From positions 47,848,160 to 47,912,159 of the forward strand of contig NC_054706.1 in NCBI RefSeq assembly GCF_016097555.1: DNA of 64,000 bases, given 5' to 3'. The position numbers were made by a program, and so were the translations under genes. This DNA comes from Gigantopelta aegis. Taxonomy: Eukaryota; Mollusca; Gastropoda; Neomphalida; Peltospiridae. The notes under the pieces were generated by a model that did no database searches, had not been told where the DNA came from, and saw only the letters and a list, made by a program, of their open reading frames with translations. Within the stretch, counting starts at the first letter, position 1. Every line of letters begins with the position of its first letter. Below are positions 56,237 through 64,000 of the stretch, one piece after another.

Positions 56237-56675
56237 TGGAAAGCGAGACGTAGCCCAGCTAAGTGGTAAAGTGATCGCTTGATGCACGATCGGTCAGGGA
56301 TCGATTCCCATCGGTGGGCCCATTAAGCTATTTCTCGTTCCATACGATGCACCGCGATTAGTACATCAAAGGTCATGGTATGTGCTATCCTGTCTGGGAT
56401 TGTGTATACAAAGGATCCCTTGCTACCAATGGAAAAATGTACCCGGTTTTCTCTCTAAAACTATATGTCAAAATTGCCAAATGTTTGATATCCAATAGTC
56501 AATGGTTAATAAATCAATGTGCTCTATTGGTATCGTTAAACAAAACAAACTTCAAATTTTATATGCCAGTCGTGGTGCACTGGCTGGAACGAGAAATAAC
56601 CCAAATGACCCCACCGACGGGGATCGATCCCAGACCGACCGCGCATCAAGCGAGCGTTTGAACCACTGTACGTCC
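56237..56675. mobile_element. SINE (plus, head 1/tail B) and inverted head fragment
   Basis: Plus element 56237-56556 (gcgagacgtagcccagctaa to cgttaaacaaaacaaac) directly followed by a minus head/core piece 56557-56675 (gtgcactggctggaacgaga, gggatcgatcccagaccgac). Confidence 0.82.
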
Positions 56676-56987
56676 TTTTTGCTAGAACAGTATGGTCACA
56701 AGATGAAGAGGGAAAGATGTGGGGTGAATGAGTGGACGTAGATGGAAGCAGGTACACATTTAAAATGTTAGAATGGAGACGATGATATGGAAGGGTGGTG
56801 GCAAAGGGGGGAGGGGGGTGTATGGAGCTCGGCGAAAACAAGTAAATATAGAGGAGGGGGCTGACTGAGATCTAAGGCGCAAAACAAGTTTTTAAGGGAT
56901 TCCTGGGTGAGGGGTATGCTAGAAAACTAGATGTCCTGAAATGCAATCTCTGCCTTAAGATTTATTATTACTCATATTTTTGAATCC

Positions 56988-57015
56988 GGGGGGGGGGGGG
57001 GGGGGGGGGGGGGGG
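56988..57015 (+). repeat. G homopolymer
   Basis: About 26 G. Similar runs: C at 29191-29212, C at 35946-35964, G at 43793-43812, G at 56199-56212, G at 60778-60793. All are error-prone for assembly. Confidence 0.9.
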
Positions 57016-57142
57016 AGTGATGGTGGGGGTGTCAGGAAAGCGCTTTACCACCAAGCTATATTCCACCCCTAGAAAAGTCAATGTTTTTCGTTTCGGTGAA
57101 AGATGTGGAAAGGTGATAACGAAAGGGAAGAGGTGGAGTGTT

Positions 57143-57215
57143 GAGGTGACTATTCGGGGGAGTGTTGAGGTGACTATTCGGGGGAGTGTTGAGGTGACTA
57201 TTCGGGGGAGTGTTG
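57143..57215 (+). repeat. 25-bp tandem repeat, about three copies
   Basis: gtgttgaggtgactattcgg plus gggga; gives repeated VEVTIRGS in one frame. A related sequence occurs at 63730-63805. Confidence 0.9.
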
Positions 57216-57336
57216 AGAATGGCACCCTGAAATATTGTATTTTAATCCTCCACCACCACCACTCCCCCCCCCCCCCCCATCCACCGCCAAAGAAAAGTTG
57301 GGACATGTCGCCTTCGACTTTTACCCATCCTGTTTT

Positions 57337-57625
57337 GGGGCGCGATATAGCTCAGTCGGTTGAGCACTCGCCTGAGGTGCTTGCGTCACAGGATCAAACC
57401 AACTGATTGTGTGTTTTTTCTCGTTCCAACCAGTGCACCACAACTGGTGCTTTCCTGTCTGTGGAAAAGTGCATATAAAAGCTCCCTTGCAGCTAATGGT
57501 AAAATATAGCGGGTTTCCTCTGATGACTACGAATCATAATTACCAAATGTATAACATCAAATAGCTAATGATTAATTAATCAGTGCTCTAGTGGTGTCGT
57601 TAAACAAAACAAATTTAACTTCAAA
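57337..57625 (+). mobile_element. SINE, head 3 with tail B
   Basis: Head ggggcgcgatatagctcagt with gaggtgcttgcgtcacagga; core and tail B. Target duplication ccatcctgtttt at 57325-57336 and 57626-57637: the clearest intact head-3 copy. Confidence 0.92.
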
Positions 57626-57912
57626 CCATCCTGTTTTAAAATGAGTAAAAAGGCTGATTGAAATGGCCCAGAATGCATGTAAGATTGTGTACAATTGGAA
57701 AATCGTCCTGAGAACCACTGTCCCGGATTTCTAAGTATAGTGCGTGTAAATATGTTATCAGTATTAATCATAAAACATAATGATCCAACACAACCTGTTA
57801 GGTAGTGACTGTCGCAATGTACATGCATCAAGTGATTAAAGCAGTACGCACGTGTAAATGTGTCAGCTGTCAAGAGTACAGATGGAACGTGCAAAACGGG
57901 ATACACGTTTGA

Positions 57913-57940
57913 TCACGTGACTTGTTCACAGAGATAAATA
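57913..57940 (+). promoter_or_regulatory. Candidate core promoter of the secreted EF-hand gene
   Basis: A palindromic E-box tcacgtga (57913-57920) is followed by a TATA-like ataaata (57934-57940), about 25-30 bp before a possible start near 57962. The non-coding exon downstream has a good donor, which supports the placing. Confidence 0.4.
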
Positions 57941-57961
57941 ACCAAAATCTAGCTGTTTGAT

Positions 57962-58009
57962 CATTTCATCGTGTTTCAGCTTTCTCTGTGTTGTAAAATT
58001 ATCGTTCAA
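57962..58009 (+). other. Probable non-coding 5' exon of the secreted EF-hand gene
   Basis: Sequence ending ...cgttcaa just before donor gtaagt (58010). The next exon begins one base before the ATG, after acceptor ggcttacag (ends 58850), so an upstream untranslated exon is needed and this is the best candidate. Confidence 0.45.
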
Positions 58010-58368
58010 GTAAGTGGCTTTTATTTATTACATTTTTAATTAATTAATTAAAAAAAAATTGTCTTTTTTTTTTTTTTATAATAAAAATTGTGAAAAGTAT
58101 TAAAAATGTATAGGAATATTTTTTTATTTTTTTTTATTTTTTTAAATTCAAGCCATTCGCCTGCACGCTCGCCCTTATGACTCTTGTGCTTTGCTGTGTT
58201 GGGCTGGTGGTTTGGTATTGGTTAGTTTTGGCGTTGCCACAGGTGTGCCATGTTCCCTCGCCATACCACTTTGCCCCCACAACACCACTCGTAGACCGTA
58301 TGGTGCCCCAATATAAAATGTAAGCATGTACATCTATGAATTTTGATATTGAATCTTTATATTTAATC

Positions 58369-58590
58369 AACTAGAATATTAAAATGTATCTGCATACTAT
58401 ATTTTCATCAACTAGAATATTAAAATGTATCCGCATACTATATTTTCATCAACTAGAATATTAAAATGTATTTAAATCAACTAGAATATTAAAATGTATC
58501 CGCATACTATATTTTCATCAACTAGAATATTAAAATGTATTTAAATCAACTAGAATATTAAAATGTATCCGCATACTATATTTTCATCTC
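58369..58590 (+). repeat. Tandem repeat of mixed 45- and 33-bp units
   Basis: Six units start atcaactagaatattaaaat; long units add tgtatccgcatactatattt, short ones tgtatttaa. Lies in the 5' UTR intron of the EF-hand gene. Confidence 0.9.
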
Positions 58591-58851
58591 CCTAAGAAGG
58601 CGAGTGTGCACGACATTTTAGATGTTTAGGAATGCTCGCAGGGGAAAAGGTTTTCAAAATTTCAGCAGTGAGTACTTTTGACCCCGAAACCAACGTACAC
58701 ACGTGCCTAGTTTGGCTAGTGATTTGTTGATACTCCAGTTACATACCTTTAAATCAAAATTCAAGAGCAGCATGAACTCTTGTACTTTAAAAATAAAGGG
58801 GGTAGGGTTCGATATTTGAATGTTTTTTTCTCTTTTCGTTCGGCTTACAGA

Positions 58852-59058
58852 ATGAAGACTGCTTATTTCCTGGTGGTTCTGTTGGCCTTGACCTTCGTCC
58901 CCGAACACGTGGATGGCTGGTTTTTCCGGTCTGTACGCAGAATTCGCTTCAGTCCGTACCACACGCTGGGTTGTATGGCGGCCTGCAAGTGGGCCAGGAG
59001 CTGGGCGTGTAAGGCCTGCAAGAGGAAGAGGGGACTCGACGTGCCGGATGCAGATGAG
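58852..59058 (+). CDS. EF-hand gene coding exon 1 (signal peptide and cationic segment)
   Basis: Codons 1-69; acceptor cttacag one base before ATG, donor gtaact, phase 0 out. The cationic Cys part and the EF-hand part fall on different exons, with the border at residue 69. Confidence 0.85.
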
Positions 59059-60878
59059 GTAACTTGGTAAAATTTCATATAACAAATGGCATCGGTTGCA
59101 CATTAATGGGTAACTTTTCCCTTAAAGGGTGAGAATGTATAATTTCAAAGGATTGTAGTATCTGCTTTAGCCTCATGGGTTACTATATTAAAATCTTTTG
59201 ACATTTTGATAACTGGTATAAGCTAAATATTAATGGTGTATGTTTTGCACAATTATTTAAATATAATCGCATAAGGAAATTTGTAAAATATAAATTTGCT
59301 CGTATAAATTCACCATTTTGTTAAATTTGAAATGTTCTAGGATGTAAAACCTGATAAAACATCTACCAATAAAATGAAAGGTATAACAGACATTAATACA
59401 TGGCATCACTTAAAAAGGTATAACTTGAAAGCATCGGTTCTATTTTAATCATTAGCTATTATAGCAGTACAAATTATGATTTTCATTCTATAGTTTCTGG
59501 TCTCGGTTTGTAGATTAAAATTATAGGGATGGGGCTACCTCTTACTACATTGACTAAATCTTCACCTATTCGGTATACCAAATATTTAGTGGTAAGCAAA
59601 ACGCTTAATATACCAAATTTATAAGTTTGCTACATTGTAGAAATCATTAGTGGATGAATTAGAAAATGTACTAATTATATTATAATTATATAAAAAATTT
59701 CCAGGATGATGTCGCCAAGGTTATGCATGATCTGGATTTGAACGGAGATGGTTTTATTGAACTCGTCGAGATCGCTCACGTGACCGGCCTGAAAATGTCA
59801 AACCCAATTCTACTGGGTAAATTCCACACAGCGGATACCAACGGTAAGAATTTACCTCGGAACAAATACAGGTTCATAAAGTAGCAAATTTGTATTGCAA
59901 TGCCTCAATTTTGTTTAGCGGGTTAAGATTTAAATTGAAATTGCAATATGGTTCTTAAAAATTATATAGGACTATGTTTGGCACAGACGTACATAATTTA
60001 AATATTTTTAAGCAAAGGTAATTTTTTAGCTTCGCAAGTTTTTAATATTAAATGTAATGTTTGAACGACGGCGTGCATGGTAACGACACATCATTTGATC
60101 TAAACTTTAAAAAAAATCATTAACTTTACATTGCGTACATCCCTAGACATCTCACATTGACACTGAATGTTGCAATACGTTTATATGGCTCCGTACACTT
60201 TTTTTTCTTTTACACTTTCTACTGTTGTGCGGTGACGCACAAATATGGTAAATTGTGCTGAACTAGGGTAGTCGGCTTCGACCCATTTGTCGAAAACTGA
60301 AATTACTAAACCCAATTGTTTTCCGGTTTCACTTTACATTTTTAGGGGTGTTGGGATTTATATTTTTGAATGAAAATGCGTGTAGCAATTTTAGCCACGT
60401 GTTACTGTATACAATACACGATTACTTTGTGAATATGAAATGTAGTAGGTTTAAGGTGTCCCTATTTCTACGATGAGTTATTTTTCTTAACTGATTTATT
60501 CTTTGATCAGGTGATGGCGAACTGGACCTTGCTGAATTGGCAGCTTTCCACTTCGATAATAAAAAGGAATGTGAGTAACCACTGAACGATTAAGTTTGCA
60601 TTTGCTGTTTTGACAGTAATGTCGACCCATATATCTCGATCCCGTCGGATATATCGATGGCCATGGTACGTGTTCTGTCTGAGAAAGGAATATAAAGACT
60701 GCCACAATTATAACAAATGTCGATTATTGTGTCCTAAACTGCAAAATTAATTTAAACTTATTTTATGCAAATTTGTAGGGGGGGGGGGGGGGGATCATAA
60801 ATATACAAGCCGTCCACATACCCTGACCATGTACTTCTCGTTTCAGTTCTGGAGGCCATTGCCGAGCACGGACATTAG
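58852..60878 (+). CDS. Small secreted protein: cationic Cys segment plus two EF-hands
   Basis: Exons 58852-59058, 59705-59843, 60511-60570 and 60847-60878 join to 145 codons and a TAG. Residues 1-22 form a signal peptide (MKTAYFLVVLLALTFVPEHV...). Residues 23-60 carry eleven Arg/Lys and no Asp/Glu, with cysteines at 41, 45, 53 and 56 (C-x3-C-x7-C-x2-C), ending KRKR (57-60), a possible convertase site. Two canonical EF-hand loops follow: DLNGDGFIELVE (80-91) and DTNGDGELDLAE (113-124). All calcium-ligand positions are filled. AATAAA lies at 60942-60947. Paired EF-hands suggest extracellular or secretory-pathway calcium binding; the basic segment could bind anionic polymers or membranes. I do not recognise a named family. 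Confidence 0.85.
59705..59843 (+). CDS. EF-hand gene coding exon 2 (first EF-hand)
   Basis: Acceptor atttccag, donor gtaaga, phase 0 to 1. Encodes DDVAKVMHDLDLNGDGFIEL and the linker into the second EF-hand, whose loop is split after DTN. Confidence 0.88.
60511..60570 (+). CDS. EF-hand gene coding exon 3 (second EF-hand)
   Basis: Acceptor tgatcag, donor gtgagt, phase 1 to 1. Encodes the rest of loop 2, GDGELDLAELAAFHFDNKKE. An intron inside an EF-hand loop is common in this superfamily. Confidence 0.87.
60847..60878 (+). CDS. EF-hand gene terminal exon
   Basis: Acceptor gtttcag, phase 1 in; encodes FLEAIAEHGH and TAG. A short 3' UTR runs to the AATAAA at 60942-60947. Confidence 0.82.
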
Positions 60879-60941
60879 GCTGAGAAGCGGCATCCATCCG
60901 GACGTCATTATGGCATGTCATGTACGCGGGTGAAGGGTTTC

Positions 60942-60947
60942 AATAAA
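60942..60947 (+). terminator. Poly(A) signal of the EF-hand gene
   Basis: AATAAA 64 bases after the stop codon, followed by AT-rich and T-rich sequence. Confidence 0.7.
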
Positions 60948-61164
60948 ATATGAAAATAATAACATTGTTATTTTTTTTTTTAAAGATTAAAACGCAAATG
61001 GATGTTTGTCTGGGTTGAAGGCCTATTGGTAACATCTGTCGTTTGGCACTGTCATGGTACAATTTTCGAAAATCTTCATTCGTAAATGAGTATTGTCGTG
61101 GGTGCTTGCTCGGATGTAATGCTTTCTGAAGATGCGATTGGTCATAGGAGTTCGTATAAGACCT

Positions 61165-61430
61165 TGGTGTTTAACGACATCGCTAGAGGATTTATTAATC
61201 ATCGGCTATTGGATGTCCAGCATGGGTAATCATGACTTGTCATCTGAGGAAACTCCTACATTTTTTATTTTATTTTTTCTTCAATGCACCATCCCTCGGA
61301 CAGGATGGTAAATACCACGGCCTTTTGATATACCAGTCGTGGAGCACTGGCTGGAACAACTACTCGATGGGACACCGACGGGAATCTATCAATGAAGTGA
61401 GCGCGTTACTACTGGGCTACGTCACGCTCT
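61165..61430 (-). mobile_element. SINE, head 1 with tail B
   Basis: tgtttaacgacatcgctaga tail, catcggctattggatgtcca, core, and a decayed head (gggctacgtcacgctc). Confidence 0.82.
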
Positions 61431-61543
61431 TCGGTATTCATAAACTTAATTGGTCAAGTATGATCCTTGCCTACTTAAACCTGGCATCATACACGCTACT
61501 TAATGTATCGCATTAAAATTGATATACATTTAGGACTTATGGC

Positions 61544-61825
61544 GGGAGCGTGACGTAGCCTGGGATCGATCACCGTCGGTGGGCCCATTGGGCTATTTTT
61601 CGTTCCAGCCAGTGCACCACGACTGCTATATCAAAAGACCGTGGTATGTATTATCCTGTGGATGGTGCATATAAAAGATCCCTTGCTGCTAATCGGAAAG
61701 GGGAGACCATGAAGTGGCGACAGCGGGTTTCCTCAATATATGTGTGGTCCTTAACCATGTCTGACGCCATATAACCGTAACTAAAATGTGTTGAGTGCGT
61801 CGTTTAAATAAAACATTTCCTTCCT
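61544..61825 (+). mobile_element. SINE, head 1 (internally deleted) with tail A
   Basis: gagcgtgacgtagcctggga joins the A-box region straight to the B box, a deletion inside the head. cttatggc flanks at 61536-61543 and 61826-61833. Confidence 0.85.
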
Positions 61826-61942
61826 CTTATGGCTGTGATAATGTTGGAAGCGAACGCCAAATTCGCATTAAAACAATATTTACTAAAGCCTATTTTTTAT
61901 CCAACCTTTTAGGAATTCTTTAAACATTTGTTAATTTTAGTC

Positions 61943-62040
61943 TTGGGGAGACTGGATAGCGCACACCACAGCCTTTGATATACTAGTCGTGGTCCACTGG
62001 TTGGAACGAGAAATGACTCAATGGTTCCACTGACTGAGCC
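61943..62040 (-). mobile_element. SINE core/head fragment
   Basis: cacagcctttgatatactag and ccactggttggaacgagaaa. Confidence 0.72.
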
Positions 62041-62621
62041 TAAAACGTGAATGCAGATAAGGATGTTTTCTTGGTTCAAACCCCTCCCTGCTCGATCAAA
62101 TTCATTTTTTTTCCTCGGTATATTTTTCTGAGGGAGTACGACTCGCAACTTCGGTCGCGATGGCCAAGACCCCACCGTGTAAAGAGCTGTGCATAGGGCT
62201 AGGGCTACATCGGCTAATGGGTGTCAAACAATGGATTAACACAAATACAACATAAAACGGTGTAAATAACTGTGCAAAGTATAAATATCGCAGTATATTA
62301 AAATTTCAAGTATATCGCCTAATATAGGGTTCAAACTAACCTTTTCTTTAAAAGCGTTTATTACAGGTCCGTACAAACAGGTGGGGTAGGGGTTCTGTCT
62401 ACATTTTAGTAATGAAGTATCTTGAAACTGCCCCCACACCACCCGAGTGATTGACCCGTGCACCCCAATAAAACATATCGATTGCGACAATGTGGTCGAG
62501 TGACGGATGCTAAGAGGCGGTGAAGAGAAGCAGGTAAAATGTTGGTACTGCAGGAGATGTGGGAGGGTGGCGGTGAAGGGGAGACCAGGAAAGCACTTGC
62601 GCCCCTACTAAGCGGAGGGAA

Positions 62622-62680
62622 TGAATGAATGTTTAACGACTTTAGCGCACAAAAATACATTGGCTATTGGGTATCCAAGA
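62622..62680 (-). mobile_element. SINE tail C fragment
   Basis: gaatgaatgaatgtttaacg and acattggctattgggta. Confidence 0.65.
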
Positions 62681-62861
62681 AAGATACATGAATGAAGCAA
62701 TTACCGAAACAGTTTAAAAATACAGAAGTTAAAGAGCTATGCAAGCACTATAAATATGCCAAGGGGAGGCTGTTTAATCTTTATCGTGCAGGGAAAGATC
62801 TGTAACTGTAATTATGAAGGAGGGGTTTTCGTTTTAAAATGACCAAAAAACCCCAAACAGA

Positions 62862-63150
62862 GCTCGCCTGATGCGCGATCGATTCCCATCATTCCCATTG
62901 GGCTATGTATCGTTCCAGCCAGTGCGCCACAACTGGCTTAACAAAGACCGTGGTATGTACTATCTTGTCTGTGGGATGGTGCATATGAAAGATCCCTTGC
63001 TGCTAATCGAAAAGAGTAGTCCATTTAGTGGCGACAGCTGGTTTCCTCTCTCATCTGTGTGGTCCTTAACCATATGTCCGACGCCATATAACCGTAAATA
63101 AAATGTGTTGAGTGCGTCGTTAAATACAACATTCCTTTCTTCCTTTCAGG
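62862..63150 (+). mobile_element. SINE, head 1 with tail A
   Basis: Head partly lost (gctcgcctgatgcgcgatcg); core and tail complete. Confidence 0.85.
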
Positions 63151-63740
63151 GTTGGGATTTAACTCGGTCGGTTCTGCGCTCGCTTGGGTGCTTGCGTCAC
63201 AGGATTGAACGACTTCAGTGGATCTATAATTTAACTGATTGTTTTTTTCTCCTTCCAACCAGTGCACTACAACTGGTCAAAGGCCGTGGTATGTGCTTTC
63301 CTGTCTGTGGGAAAGTGTATATAGAAGATCTCTTGCTGCATTAAGAAAAAAGAAAGAAAGAAATGTTTTATTTAACGACGCACTCAACACATTTTATTTA
63401 CGGTTATATGGCGTCAGACATATGGTTAAGGACCACACAGATATATAGAAACCCGCTGTCGCCACTACATGGGCTACTCTTTCCGATTAGCAGCAAGGGA
63501 TCTTTTATTTGCGCTTCCCACAGGCAGGATAGCACAAACCATGGCCTTTGTTGAACCAGTTATGGATCACTGGTCGGTGCAAGTGGTTTACACCTACCCA
63601 TTGAGCCTTGCGGAGCACTCACTCAGGTTTTGGAGTCGGTATCTGAATTAAAAATCCCATGCCTCGACTGGGATCCGAACCCAGCATCTACCAGCCTGTA
63701 GACCGATGGCCTAACGCATTAAGAAAAATGTAGCCGACTA
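63151..63740 (+). mobile_element. Head-3 SINE interrupted by a head-2/tail-A SINE
   Basis: Head 3 (gggttgggatttaactcggt, gtgcttgcgtcacaggatt) and core to 63350; it resumes at 63716 with gcattaagaaaaatgtagc. The minus insert at 63351-63715 is complete, flanked by gcattaagaaaaa at 63338-63350 and 63716-63728. Confidence 0.92.
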
Positions 63741-63802
63741 TTCGGAGGAGTGTTATGAATACCACCCTGAAACGATGGAACATGACGTTGTCTCCTTCGA
63801 CG

Positions 63803-64000
63803 TGGGGTGGGATGTAGCCCAGTGGTACAGCGTTCGCGCGGTCGGTGTGGGATCGATCCCCGTCGGTGAACCCATTGGGCTATTTCTCGTTCCAACCAGT
63901 GCACCACGACTGGTATATCAAAGACAATGGTATGTACTACCCTGTCTGTGGGATGGTGCATATAAAAGATCCCTTGCTGCTAATCGGAAAGAGTAGCCCA
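63803..64000 (+). mobile_element. SINE, head 1, running off the window
   Basis: tggggtgggatgtagcccag head through core to gagtagccca at the last base. Confidence 0.88.

Noticed and set aside
56968-57406. ORFs with Pro or His/Pro runs
   Set aside because: They come from G and C homopolymers and the 25-bp tandem repeat.

Overview
The window looks like nuclear DNA of a marine mollusc, probably a gastropod. It is AT-rich, its genes have short exons split by long introns with GT-AG borders, and it is crowded with a tRNA-derived SINE superfamily of molluscan type. I associate these SINE words with deep-sea peltospirid snails such as Gigantopelta, but I cannot confirm a species from sequence alone.

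Three host genes are visible. (1) Plus strand, 201-41794: a BAIAP3 (Munc13/UNC13D relative) orthologue with 28 exons read here, whose phases join into one open frame of 1053 codons plus stop. The amino end lies left of the window. Order: C2A, MUN (MHD1 and MHD2), C2B, and a tail like that of vertebrate BAIAP3. Such proteins act in calcium-dependent endosome-to-Golgi traffic and dense-core-vesicle maturation. (2) Minus strand, 54998-51016: a two-exon BTB-BACK-Kelch gene (Cullin-3 adaptor type) with one apparent missing base between BACK and Kelch parts. (3) Plus strand, about 57962-60947: a five-exon gene for a 145-residue secreted protein with a strongly cationic four-cysteine segment followed by two EF-hands. 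The three genes show no functional link.

Layout: 1-41.8 kb is the BAIAP3-like gene, its introns filled with SINEs, short inverted-repeat (MITE-like) elements and at least five long minisatellite arrays. 41.8-50.7 kb is the 3' UTR and an AT-rich spacer with dinucleotide tracts. 50.7-55.2 kb is the Kelch gene and its presumed promoter. 55.2-57.9 kb is repeat-rich spacer. 58-61 kb is the EF-hand gene. 61-64 kb is nested SINEs, one running off the right end.

Most notable: tandem duplication of exon-intron borders at four exons of the BAIAP3-like gene; a SINE superfamily built by swapping three heads and several tails; a homogeneous 55-bp array with repeated CACGTG motifs; and the bipartite cationic/EF-hand secreted protein. 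No retrovirus, LTR element, Polinton or CRISPR array was recognised.
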